NCBI GenBank assembly: GCA_030770535.1
Contig: JASVEC010000008.1
Span: forward strand, 62,001 to 126,000
DNA length: 64,000 bases
Direction of reading: 5' to 3'
Source: Batkoa obscura
Taxonomy: Eukaryota > Entomophthoromycota > Entomophthoromycetes > Entomophthorales > Batkoaceae
Made by a program: the position numbers and the translations under genes. This document shows, piece after piece, positions 23,974 to 36,623 of this stretch (position 1 is the stretch's first letter; every line of letters starts with the position of its first letter). The notes under the pieces were generated by a model. It did no database searches. It saw only the letters and a program-made list of their open reading frames with translations, and had not been told where the DNA came from.

Positions 23974-24084
23974 ATATATGGGGGTGTTTTTTTTGGCTTC
24001 ATTGCTTTTTCTATCTTTTAAGCGCTATTTGAGTGGAAAAATTAGTAGTAAATTTCTTAAACAAAAAAACACATTCCCATATAC
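23974..24084 (+). mobile_element. MITE family A copy 5
   Basis: Ends ATATGGGGGTGT and ACATTCCCATATA, internal GGCTTCATTGCTTTTTC and AGCGCTATTTGAGTGG. A good reference copy for the plus orientation. Confidence 0.9.
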
Positions 24085-24107
24085 ATAAGGCTATAACATG
24101 TTAATTT

Positions 24108-24214
24108 ATATGAGGATGTATTTTTGTGTTTAAGAATTTTACTACTAATCTTTTCACTCAAATAGCACTTAAAAAATGGAAAAAGTAATGAAACCAAAAA
24201 AAACACCCCCATAT
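24108..24214 (-). mobile_element. MITE family A copy 6
   Basis: Inverted relative to copies 4 and 5 and only 23 bases from copy 5, so copies 5 and 6 together form a large inverted pair. Ends TATGAGGATGT and ACACCCCCATAT. Confidence 0.9.
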
Positions 24215-24235
24215 GAATTAATTTCAAACCTTGAT

Positions 24236-24620
24236 TCCAATTGAATTCAATTTGGCTTTAGCAAAAAATAGCAAATGAACTACTAAGTGCTATAGAAATG
24301 CTTACTTTTTTACAACTGGTCCAACTCTGTTAAGTAATTTAGCAGTAATTTTTACAGTTAAATTATTATTTAATAAATTTTTCTAAAGCCTAATTTAAAT
24401 ATTTTAACTGAATTTGGACATATTTGTTTTCTTAAATGAGCAATTAAGAAATTTGCAATAGAGTTGGATCAACTGCATTTGATCAACTTCGATTGATACC
24501 TTTTTGTCCAGTATATTAACTTAAGAATATTTGGAAATTTAACACAATATAAAAAATGGACAAAAAAGTGACATTGATAAATTCTGTTTTGAATTTTAAC
24601 CAGGGATTTAAACTTATTCA
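24236..24620. repeat. Dispersed repeat family B, copy 1
   Basis: Shares two blocks with 43323-43760 and 61768-62030: TTTAGCAAAAA..GCAAAT..ACTAAGTGCTA at 24257-24293, and CCAGTAT ... AAAAATGGACAAAAAAG at 24500-24567. Between them lies extra sequence bounded by inverted TCCAACTCT (24320-24328) and AGAGTTGGA (24460-24468), which looks like a nested insertion. Confidence 0.6.
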
Positions 24621-25032
24621 TATATTATAAGGTAATTTCTAGAGTAATCTCCTTTTTTGAGTAAATCCATACATATAAGGGTGTGAAGTTGCTATAGTCT
24701 AATTTTTTTTACATAAAAAGTATTTGGCATTGTAATCAATAACCTTTTTATTTTCTTTATCCAAGAAAGGGAAATTAATTTAGAAACAACTTTGGAATTC
24801 AATCTTATTTTATTTTGAAAATCCAATATTTAAATAATCAAAACTAAAATAGTATTAACAAAAAAAATCATAAAAAAGACATTCCCTTTATTATTAAAAA
24901 AATTTAAGCCTCTCCACTTGAACTCTCAGTTGTTGAAACTTTAATTAATTTCAACAATCAAAAGACAAAACACTTAACAACTAGTAAATCAGTGTCATTT
25001 TCATCTTTTTATTACATGTTCCTTAACTTTAA
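24621..25032. other. Spacer downstream of SMG1
   Basis: SMG1 3' region and A+T-rich DNA. No gene is seen. Confidence 0.4.
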
Positions 25033-28000
25033 TTAGACCCATGCTGTCCATCCTTCATACATTTTAGCTAATGAGTTTTTGTCCATTGCTTCCTCAATCA
25101 ATTGCTTTGTTTTTTCTTTTATTTGATCTTTTTTCAGATATAAATATTGATTCAAACAATTTGGAACTAATTTTTCAAATGACTTTACCTCCCCTTCAAT
25201 CTCATTTAATAAAACTTGATTCAACTTCAAAGATTGAAATTGAACATTTAAATTATCTAATTCATTAATTAAAATTGGTATTTGTTGTTTAAATTCTTTT
25301 AATTTATTATCTTCATAACTTGAAACTTCTTCAATTATTAATTTAAATTCAATTATTAAATCTTCTTTTAAATTTTGAATAATATTAATTAATTTCCTTA
25401 ATGGTGGAGTTGTCATTTCAAATCCAATTTTTAATTCCTCTAATAATTCACTGGCTTTATCAAAAATAATTGAATTTAAATATCTTAATAATTGATCATC
25501 TAAAAATAAATTAATTTGAATTAAATTTATTACTTTTTTGTTTAATAAATTCATTAATTGTTGTAAATATTCTTTTAATTTTGATAGATTGGATGGCAAT
25601 ACTAAAATTAAATGTTGATATCTTAATTTAATTCGTTCAAATTTAATAATATCTTGTTTTTTTCTTTGTTTATAATACAAACTTTGAGGTGATTCTTTAG
25701 TCCAAGTAGTTATATTAATCATTGAAAATAAATTTTCAATTAATCCATCATTTTTAAGTACAATTTTTTCTAAATTAGTTTCACATTCCAATTGAAATAT
25801 TTCAAAATGATTTTCAATTAATCCCAACATATTTCTAGTTAATCTGAAGGGTACTAATTCAGGACAAGGTAATTCCAAACCTCTTAAAAAAGAGATATTA
25901 AAATCAATTAATATAATTTCATTATCTTGAATATTTAATAATAAATTATCTAAATGTCGATCCCCAATACCAACACAATAACCTAAAATAGAAATTGTAG
26001 CTATAGATTGCATAATTTTTTTTGATCGAAGATGATATTCCATAAATGAAAAACAATAACCTAAAATTTCTTTTTTAAATATTTGACTATCCACTTTATC
26101 ACATAATAAATTATAAATTTTTAATGATAAATCAATAGGCCATAATTTTCGATTATTACTTAATTCTTTTTCTTTAATTATTGGTTTAGCTAAATCCCAA
26201 AATAATTTATTAGCTATATTTAAATTGTTTATATCTTCTTCTTTCGTTATTTTATTTTCTTTACTATTCTCTTTTATATTATTATTATTATTATTATTAT
26301 TATTACTTAATGATTCTTTACTATTCTCTTCATATTGTTTTAATAAATTATTTTTTAATTTCATTTGATTCATTAATTGTTCATTTTTTAATTTCCTTAC
26401 TTGATGATATTTATAAATTTGTTGTAAAGGAATTGTATTATCTATCCATTCAATTAAACCACCTTCTTTATTAAATGGTAATATTAAATAAGTATTATAA
26501 TTCTTATTTAATATTAATTGACTCATTTTAAAAAATTGCATAATTAATCGATCAACATTTAAATCTTCAGATCCTTTTAATAAATAATTATATTGCTTTC
26601 CATTTTGACCCCAAATACTAATTTTCTTAGGTTTGGTTTTACTAGGTAATATTTGAATTTGTTTACTTATACTTTGAATTTTTATTGTTGAATTAGGTAA
26701 CCATAATTGATTAAAATCAATATTTTCATTTAAATTGGGACAAATATCTTTTAATAACAATGTTCGATGACACAATACTTCTTTTTGCATTAATTTTTGA
26801 ATTTCTTCAAATAATTTCCATCCGTTTTTAAATTGCATAATATCCATTGGTTTCTTTAATAACTTAATAGCTTTATTAATTGATTCATAATATTTATTAA
26901 TTAATATAGTTTCATATGGAGTATTAGCTCCAAGTTCAAATGTATTATTAAATAATTCTTGAATATCTTCAATTAATGGATTTAATATTGTTTGATAAAC
27001 TAGTATTTGTTTATTTAATTGATTTTGTTGTGGTGATAATATACTTTCTAACCAATCTAGTTCTATATGTATTTTTTGAAATAAATGTTGAATTTCTAAA
27101 TTCCAATTATTTAATTTAATTACCCATTTTTCATCCCATAAACTACCTAAATTAGATAATGAATGAATAAAATCAATTGAATTTGTATATTGTATTAAAT
27201 TCATTTGTGTACATTCAATTGTTAATTGTATTAAATTTGAATGTTGATTATATTTCATTAGAATTAAATAAATTAAATCTGACGAAAAATTATTTTTTAA
27301 ATAATTTTTTAGTATATTTAATATAATAGTTGAAATCCTTGGATTTTCTAAATGATATATTACTTGTTCTATTATTTTACCCCATATTGGATTCTTTCCT
27401 AATTTATTTAATTCTTGTATTGTATTTTGTTGTAAATAGAAGTAATAATCTTTCATTAATTTTAATATTTTTAATCCTATACAAATCAATTGTTTTTGAT
27501 CCTTTATGTTGTGTTGATTATATAAAAAATAACCTGTGAAATATTTTAAACTTGAATTGACTAAATTTTGAATTTGTTCTTTTAATTCTTTTTGAAATAT
27601 ATTACAAGAACCAATGACAAAATCGGAATGTTCTATTAACTTATTCTCAATATCTTCCATCTTATTTTCAAATACAGGTAATACTACTTTTTTGAAAAAT
27701 AATTGTTTATCTTGGCTATTAACTTCTTGATAAAATATTTCCACCATTTTTAAATCCACCCCAAAATAATTATTTAACGTTGATTTTAAATTTAATTTTA
27801 AATTTAACTTTAAATTGATTAATTGATTAAATAGATAATCACCAATTTCTAAATCATAATTATGAGTTTGATTTAATTCAAATATACTAATACATAATTG
27901 TATAAATTCATCATTAATTGTTCCATTCTTGGGGTATTTTATTAATTTATTATTATTATCTGAATCATTATTGTTAAATTTACTATTTATTTTGTCTAAA

Positions 28001-30802
28001 CTCAACAATTCCATATTTATCTCATTGTTTTCCCTATTTTCCTTAATAGAATTTAAATAATCATATCCTAATTTACAAATTAATTCTTTATTCTTTTGAT
28101 CCGAATGAATCAATTCAATTAATTGTCGAATATTATTACTATCATACGGGTTATATTTTAATTTAAAATCCAAATTTAATATTAGATTATCTTCTTTTGA
28201 TAGTATGTTCTTTAAATTAATTAAATATTGTTGATATTGATAACTAAATCTAGAATTTTTACTATGATATAAACAATATCCTATCATAAAATCAATATTA
28301 TTATTATTATTCTCCTTTAATATTTCTATATTAGCATTATATTTTTGTCGATTTAAATGGTATAATAAATCAATTAATATTGCATCACTCTTATTATTAT
28401 TATAACTATTATTATCCTCTTCCTTCAATATAATACTACTTAAATCAAACTTAACTTCGGATTGACTATCTTTTAAATAATCCAAACAATTTTTATTAAA
28501 TTGTTTTAAATTATCAACTTGTTTAATATCATTACCTGTTTCATTATTATTATATAATTGATTTAATAATGTTAATAATTTAATATCTTTACATTCAAAA
28601 TCAATTGAATTTAGCTTCAATTTAGCTAATTTATTACAAATTGGACTAATAAAATCTTGTTGAATATTTAATATACCTTCTTTATTATCTACTAATAATT
28701 GGGTTTTTAATTTTAATATAGTATTGACATCAATTTGAATTCCTTTACTTGTTATTTTACTATTTAAGAAATTAAATTGTTTTAATTTACTATCATCAAA
28801 ATTTTTAATATATCCATTGGATTTATTATATTTAATAAATTGTTCATTAAATTGTTCAAAGTTAATTTCACATTTTAAAAACTTATTATCTATTAACTCC
28901 TTTTCTTCATAATTAATTTCCTTCATTCTTAATGGACAAATAATAGTCCCAACCCAATTTAATACGAATTGTAAAAAATTCAATTCTTTTGGATCAAAAC
29001 AGATTTTCTTATAAATAATCGTATTATTTAATAATTCCTTACTTAAGTTTAAAAACTCTTCTTCATTTTGCTTTACGTTACATTCCATAAAGCCCAAAAT
29101 AATATTAATAATCAACTCATTCTCATTCTTATTCTTATTCTTATTCTTATTCTTATTCTTATTCTTATTCTTACTCCTTTCTATCAACTGAGATGAATTC
29201 TTTCTCGTCCACTTTAATAACTCTAAGATTTCTCTATGATCTTCCATCTCTTGATATTCCATAATCATTCCCATAATTACCTGCAATACATCTTCATTGC
29301 TTATATTCACTTCCAACTCCTTATTTTCACTAACACAATCTTTTAATACTTTCCAACCCAATTGAATTATTGTAAATTTATCCATAGATTTTTTTGCCAA
29401 TTGAAATAATTGAAATCGACATTCAATAAACCAAGTATGACATACTTTTTGATTGGTAATAAAAAAAGCAATTGAGGATTTTGGTGCTTCTGGTAGTCCA
29501 TTTTTATTTTCATTTACAAAAGGATAATGACCATTAATACAATAATCCATCCAAAATTCTAAATAATTCATTATTTTTAAAAATAGTTGTATATTGAAAT
29601 CATTATTATTATTATTTTGATTTGATAAATATTCCATACTATCTTCAAATGCTTTTAACGTTTGACTAGGGCCACCAAATGGGGTTCTTAATCTTGCTAA
29701 GATACAATATCGTGCCACTTCCCATGCAATCCAGGATTGTAATGTTTTTAAATTGAGGTTGAATATTGAAGGGAAAACGTTAGAAATTACATCCAAATTA
29801 CCACTATCTTGAAATAATTTATTAGCCCATTCAAGTTCATTGGAAGTGGTGGAGATGGAGGAAATGAGTGTAGTGTTGTTATTTGATATTAAATATTGAT
29901 TCAAACCTAATTGTTCCATTACATATTGAAAATGATGAGGTTGAAAATAGCCAGAATGAGGAGAGTTATAAATTAATCTTTGCAAATAATAATCTGTAGT
30001 GATAATGTTATTATTGTTATTCAAATTATTATTTAACTTCAATGGAAATAATTGAAATATTATACTAAAATAGAATTCTCGAATTTTTTCTATTGGATCA
30101 TTTAAATTGAATTGAATTATAGATTTCAATTCTTCATTTTCATGAATCATTTGAGTAAAAGCTATTGAATTGAATTTTACTTTAATAAACTTTAATAATA
30201 GTTTAGCTATCTTTAATCGAATTGTAATAATACTTTGAGTTGAATACTGTAATAATATAGTTTTCATTAAAATTGAATTATTCCTTCCAATATTACTTGA
30301 TGTATGGTTATAACCCAACAATTTATTACATAATTGAAAGATTAAATTAAAATAGTTAGTATCTAACTGAATGAAATTTTGTTTCAAACACATGTTTAAA
30401 AAACTAATATATAACTTATGAGTGGTCATTAAATTACTATTCATCATAAAATTATCTACATACAGAATCAATGTATCTAAAGTAAGTAGTAGTATTGGAT
30501 CAAAATAATTTATATGTTCTTGAAGTTCAATTGATACTAAATTATCCGTATCTGATTCTTTAATAATAGTTAAACTATTATTAACTATTAATATTAAAAA
30601 TGCAATAATACGTTCCATAAATACTTCAAAATATTGACTTAGTAATACTAACAATTTTAAATTAAATAATATATTTTGTAAATAAATGGATTTATTGTGA
30701 CTTAAATTTAATTGTTGAGTTTTCTTTACATAAGATGCCCATTGATTGTTATCTAGTTCTATTTGTTGTTGTTGATTGCTATTACTATCATCTTTATCAT
30801 TG

Positions 30803-30834
<32 letters not shown>

Positions 30835-32979
30835 CTTATTCTTATTCTTATTCTTATATTGTTTAAACCAATTATTTAATATTACAAGTTGTTCTTGTGC
30901 TGAAGTAGTAAGATTTTGTTGAATAAATTCATGAATTGATTCCTCAAGTGGATTATCTTGTTGGTGATTATTGCCCTTATTAACCTCCAACACATTAAAA
31001 TAATACGTCATAGTTTCCAAAAAGAATTCATTAATTGAAGGAATTAATTTGAAAGATAAAGCATGACTCTTTGCTTTAAAATCATGGTTATTATTATTTA
31101 AGTGTAATAATAATTTCTCAAAAAATGTAAAAATTTGATTTATCAATTTAGCATCTTTAGTTGAATGAAAATATCTTAATTTTAATAAATTGTTTTCGGA
31201 TTTAATTAATTGTTCAAAATAATTTAATTTTTCAGTTGTTGTAGATTGTTGAATAATTTGATATAATTTATAAATCCATTTTGAATTTTCAAATTCAACA
31301 ATATTTTGTTGTAATAAAATTAATTGTTTATTATGTAAATTATATAATAATGTACTATAATTGAAATATGTATTAGCTAACTCATAATTATCTAATATTA
31401 AATCCATTAATTTAATTTCAATTAATCCGAATGATTTGTTGATTTTAATTTTAATTTGATTTTGTTCTATTGAATCAATTAATTGTTGATATTTATCAAT
31501 TAAATTGAATAAAAATGGAATGGAATGTTTAAATATCTTTTCTAACAATATATTAAATAAAGAAGATTGATTAAACTTTTTATTTAATATGATTTTTTCT
31601 TTTTCATTATTTAATTCCCTTGTAATTATTGATAAAAAGATAGAAAATATTCTTAATTGATATTGAAATTTAATAATAAAATTCATATTATTTAATTGTA
31701 ATGAATTTAAATTTAATGAATATAAAAATTGTTCAATTAATTTACTATAAATTATTGGATTAATACTTTGATTTTTAAATAACTTAGATATTATTGAATG
31801 TAAAGTAATATTTAATTTACGATCAAAATAATCTTCATTTTCTAATTTTAAATCATTAATTAAATTCATAATTAAAAATACAACTGTTTCAAAGTTAAAT
31901 TCAAATCGGATTAATATAATTTCAATAATTAATAATATATTATAAACTTCGTCAAACGAAATATTTTGTTTGTTTAAAAATAAACTTAAATCTAAAATAA
32001 AAGGTTGAACAAATGGTAAAAAATCCGATTTCATTTTTGTGTAATAATCTAATTGATTAATTTCTTCTTGTTTTAAATTATTTTTAAAGATTGATATATG
32101 TAATTGTTGATTTAAAAAATCTTTAAAACAATTAATAAACCACAATCTTGCATTCTTAGCTATTACTGAAAAATCGACGTTTTGATTAATAATTTCTTTA
32201 TCAATAAACTTACTTTGAATAAATCCTTTATCACATAACTCTCGCAACGCATTGAACATCCATAAAAAATAACAACCTCGATTGTTTTCTAAAGCTTGAC
32301 CAATAAAAGCAATCAATTTACTAATATCTTTACAAAACAAATCACCTTCTCTATTAGCTAGAAATAAATTAATTACTAAATAAGTAAAACTAATTTTAAC
32401 TTCTGAATCCGTTATCATTGTATTATGTTGTATTTGCTGATTGTTCAGTTTACCAATGGTATTATAAACAAACATATTTTTAGCCAACCAATACAATCCC
32501 ATTGGATTTCTTATACTTTTTTCAATATTTTGATAAAATTTATTTAGTTTTCGATAACTCTCTTTTTCTTTTTGTAATAAACTTAATAAATATCGGAAAC
32601 TTATTTTAATGTTTTTGATATCTGATTTATATTTTAAAAAAAACAAATTAGTATTATTATTATAATTATTTATCATTATAATTTTTATATTGTTTTAATC
32701 AAATTTACCTTGTCCATCCAATCCCGTTAACTCTTTATTAAAATTGATATTCCACTTAGGGTATATTACTTTAACATTGTCATTCACTCCTATCTCGTTT
32801 CCAAATTGATATTTACCTTCAATAATCTCTATTTCCCCCCCTATATCTCTTTCTTCCTGACCAAACCCATTATTTTTTATCCCAGTTTCAATCTCATTAT
32901 TGACATCTGTAATCCCGCTCTCTTTTTCTTGAACTCTTGGTACAAATGTATGTGCACTTGGATTTAAATTTGATGCCAT
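25033..32979 (-). CDS. smg1: SMG1-type PI3K-like kinase with N-terminal PAM2 motif
   Basis: Two exons, 32979-32709 and 32621-25033, total 7860 bases, 2619 residues. The long frame's own ATG at 32676 is inside the intron: the donor GTAAAT after CAA G, and the acceptor CAG, join in frame (..LDGQ-DIKNIKISF). The central ~1900 residues are helical-repeat-like, with Asn and Lys-Asn low-complexity insertions. The kinase domain (~2060-2370) has CVGIGDRHLDNLLLN (catalytic Asp and Asn) and ILIDFNISF (metal-binding Asp); the activation segment reads PELVPFRLTRN, as in SMG1. The FATC end is LAKMYEGWTAWV, nearly identical to animal SMG1. SMG1 phosphorylates UPF1 in nonsense-mediated mRNA decay in the cytoplasm. 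Human SMG1 is longer (about 3,660 residues). Residues 3-14, SNLNPSAHTFVP, are a perfect PAM2 motif. The kinase call is near certain; the first-exon join is strong but unproven. Confidence 0.92.
29124..29173. repeat. (ATTCTT)n microsatellite coding Lys-Asn repeats
   Basis: Hexanucleotide tandem repeat within the SMG1 exon, read as alternating Lys and Asn. A second tract at ~30800-30856 combines ATTATC and ATTCTT units (Asp-Asn then Lys-Asn). Both keep frame because the unit is six bases. Confidence 0.9.
32938..32973 (-). other. PAM2 motif (MLLE-binding) in SMG1 exon 1
   Basis: The translated SNLNPSAHTFVP fits the PAM2 consensus S/T-x-L-N-P-x-A-x-x-F-x-P used by eRF3, Tob and ataxin-2 to bind the C-terminal MLLE domain of poly(A)-binding protein. 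It starts at residue 3, in a disordered, acidic stretch. Confidence 0.85.
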
Positions 32980-34030
32980 TTATTCAATGCTTTTGGATTA
33001 ATGTTTTAAAACTTAAGATTGACTTTAAAAACATTAAAAATGATAAATAAATGGAAGCTGAATAATTTAGCTTTTTGATCTGCTGAGGTGGAATTTTTGC
33101 CAAGTTTTTTGACAGAGTTAGATTGATTTAAGTTGAGTTTTTGCAGATCAAAAGTGAGTTGAAAGAATATTGATGGAGGTGGAATATTATTTGATTGTAA
33201 TATTTAAATTGAATATAAAAATATCAGTTGATTATGAACATGTAGTTTTTAAATATTGGTCCCCATTATCTGGGTTACTTTAAACCTATGATCCAATTTA
33301 TTTGCAAGTTTGATTACTTATAGAAATTGGAAATTTAAGTATAAATGTTATGGAAAGTGTTACTATTGTTTAATCTTTAAAATAAGCTATGTAGATATAG
33401 AAAATTCATTGTAACACATTGAAAATTTTCAACTTATCTTAATCTAGTTTTAAACTTAGATGTTTTTTTATAAATGGGTACAATTATTGCTTAAAATTAA
33501 AATCTATTCGCTACTTATGCTCAGACAAAATTTTCAATATTTAAGTGTCCAAAAGAGTGATATTCAATGAAAAAGTAATGATAATATAAAATCAGATAAA
33601 ACTAGTACAAATTTTATTATAGTGAAAGTCAATGAAATTCGGGATATGTAAAGAAGCTAGATTTATATTATTTTTAGAATATTGATAAGTTACATGGAAA
33701 TAGGAGCATTTTATTTCTAGCTTATACTATCATTTTTTTATAATTTTATGAAAGTTCGAAAGCAGTAGTTTGATCTTAATAGATATATTTATAAGACTAC
33801 CTCAAATAAGAGCTTTAACTATTCACTCTACAATTAAATGACTATTAACCTTAGTAAAAAGTTTAATACTAAATGATTGTAGATAAGTTAGAGTCATTAT
33901 TGATCAAAGTCCTAGTTATTATGTATTTAAACTTTACCCCTCATATGTAACCATTAGCTAATTAGAACAGGGCTTAGAAGGTATAAAATGGGAATGAGTT
34001 GAATACTTGTATTTCACACTTGACTTCAAA
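32980..34030. other. A+T-rich region upstream of SMG1
   Basis: It contains the SMG1 promoter near 32980-33200, with a T/G-rich stretch at 33090-33180. No other gene is seen. Confidence 0.4.
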
Positions 34031-35100
34031 ATGAGTCTAAAATTTGAGTATCTATCTGAGATTGTACTAGAAGAGATTTTTAAATATATGAGCCCAATTG
34101 AGCTGTTTAAACTGTGTTTCTTAAATAAATATAAACAATACCAAGACTATAAATTCAATTTTGTTAAGTAAAAGGGATCATTAATGAGGTATATGTATAT
34201 AAATAATGAGATGGTTCAATATTTAAATCATTGTTCAGATATAACATCTATAACTTACGAACAGTCATCTAATAATGACAATGTGCTAAAGATTGAATTG
34301 TCTAAATTAAAAAAATTAAAAAAAATTTCTTGGAATTACATACAATCTATTCAATTATTTATCGATTATTTGAAACAATTGAAATTGAAGTGGACGATAT
34401 TATTACTAAAGATACTATCAAATATTTAGATCCAGGTAGACTAAAATCCCTTATACTAAACGCAAGGGGCTATTTTTCAAGACTTCAAGGATTAGATGTT
34501 GTTAAAACAAAGTTTATTAAGTTAAACGTGCTATAGTTAAGCAGTATAAATCATGTTCATTCTGTAGAAAAAGATCCGGAGGTAACTTTTGCATACAATT
34601 TAGAGTTGAAAATCCAAGGAAAATTTAACACTGAACACAACATTAAATACTTAAGCAATTTAAAGCAGCCGAAAAGCGTGACATAGTTGGACAACTCTAA
34701 AGGGTTTTTAATAGCACAAACGAATATGCCCGTATATAATTTTTTTAAAATGCGACGCTGTTAGTTTATATCTTTTTAATTCTCATTATTCAATTGATGA
34801 GGTATTTTTTAAGATTATCAAATTTAAAGCAAATTCGTTTATAGCTTAACAAGTGAGCTGTTAAGTTTAATACTTTTTCTATCAAATATCCAAACTATTA
34901 TCTTCAACAATTTTTGTGACACGGATATTATTGAAAACACATCTTTTAACAAATGTAATACAGGTATCAATGATGTTTTTACTGAAAGAGATTGCTTAAC
35001 CAAATGTAGGTTTATAAAGAAATTGAAAGTGATAGATTTGTACATACACTTGAGGACTTGTTTCATTTTTTATCCTTATTTCCAAACCTCAAAATATCCA
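34031..35100 (+). pseudogene. Decayed F-box (LRR-type?) gene
   Basis: From ATG at 34031 the first 40 codons encode an F-box: YLSEIVLEEIFKYMSPIEL and FKLCFLNKY, with the expected spacing of conserved hydrophobics. A stop follows at ~34168. Downstream, frames alternate (34184-34429, then ~34380-34536, then ~34560-34690), each giving Leu-rich text such as LDPGRLKSLILNARGYF that suits an F-box/LRR protein. No short intron restores one frame that I can find, so the gene is probably dead. F-box proteins serve as substrate receptors of SCF ubiquitin ligases. An unrecognised multi-exon structure is the alternative. Confidence 0.55.
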
Positions 35101-35689
35101 AATTAAATATTCTAGGCTATCAAATATGAGTATAAGAGTTTAACATAAGCTTACTACTCCATTGTTGTTATTTGCTGCTATTTCATCTAAATCAAATCCA
35201 GCTGATTATATAGGAGTTTAAAAAATTCCTATGTTAGATTAGGTGAAATTATAAATCCAATAAATAATTCATTATAGTCATGGTAATAAATACCTTTAAG
35301 CCTTGATTTTTATATTTTTATTATGACTTATCTGTATATTTTCATTGAGACAAAAAAGCAATTACTAATACATTGACTAGGTACCATTTAAAATTATGTG
35401 GTTTTGAAGTATTTTATTCTAATTCTAACTTTTAACGAATTGCAGGGCAATACGATAACTCTTAACTTTACTGTGATTTTGATAAATTATTAGCTCAAGT
35501 ACCAGGTTTATCTTAAAGTAAAAAAGGACTTTATTTGGAGCTACTGATGACATTGTATTTACATTCAGTGGTGTTAGTAGCTTAAAGAATTTTTTGGTCA
35601 TATTCAAATGTTAATAATTTTATTATCAATGAAGCAAAAGATCCAATATTTGTATAGAAAGGACTCGAATGTTTAAAAAATTTTAATGA

Positions 35690-36070
35690 AAGTAAAGACT
35701 AACGACGTCTATTAGCCTCTTGTAGAGGACAAACCCTATTGTAAAAGCACTTCCTATGCTGCAGTGGTTTGTTGCGTCTTCCTCTTCATCCCTTCTTCAC
35801 ACACCAAGCTAACGTTCCATCCTGCTCCCTTAATTCCCACAGACTTCTACCTTGGTCGCTTGAATCTCATTTTCACTGAACTCAGATTTTACATTGCTAG
35901 ATTCGCTCACAACAAATGAGAGATAATCAAATCATTGATTCCCACCTTCATGACAGGCCCCAATCAAACAATAGTGAAGTCTTTCACTAACTTCCGTAAA
36001 ACTCGCCCTCTATTTGATTTTGTCCCTCCTTAAAACTACTTACCTAATCTTTATATTTTAAACTAATAAA
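35690..36070. other. C-rich, coding-like patch of unknown origin
   Basis: The plus strand is suddenly rich in C and poor in long A/T runs compared with all surroundings. One frame reads protein-like text (FHPAPLIPTDFYLGRLNL, then MTGPNQTIVKSFTNFRKTR) with few stops. No start, introns or family are recognised. The flank 35100-35690 shows nothing; 36071-36623 is A+T-rich spacer. Confidence 0.4.
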
Positions 36071-36623
36071 CACAAAGCCCTTCAGCCTTTGAATTTAAAA
36101 AAGTAAGGACTAATTATCATCCTTTCCATAGATTTCCGATAGGGTTCCAAAGGCTAAAAAAGCCATTTATGCTTTATGTATTTAAAAAACGAGGGTTCAG
36201 TGATTAAAGGTTTAAATAAAGTAATTTTTATGTATCAACTGTGGTAATTTAGTACAATATATTGATATCGGTTTTTTTGAAACCAGTTGCCTTGTGTTTA
36301 GTTAAAATGATAGAAGTAAGATGTAGATATTAAGAAACAACTGAGGATCAAGTCAACTCTATGTTAATAAAACCACTTTTCAAATATACTTTAATTTTCA
36401 AATAATATAGCATCTATTATTGTATTATAGCTTGTTATTGAATACTGTATTATATTCTGTTTAACATTGGTTAGATTATCACTCATACAATTAAAACAAA
36501 ACCTTATCTTTGCGTCGCTATCTATGGATTAATACAAGCCCAAGGTTCGATTAAAATACTCTTAATTTATAAGTGTGAATAAATGAAAATTTACTTTATA
36601 ATACATATGCTTATATATCAAAT

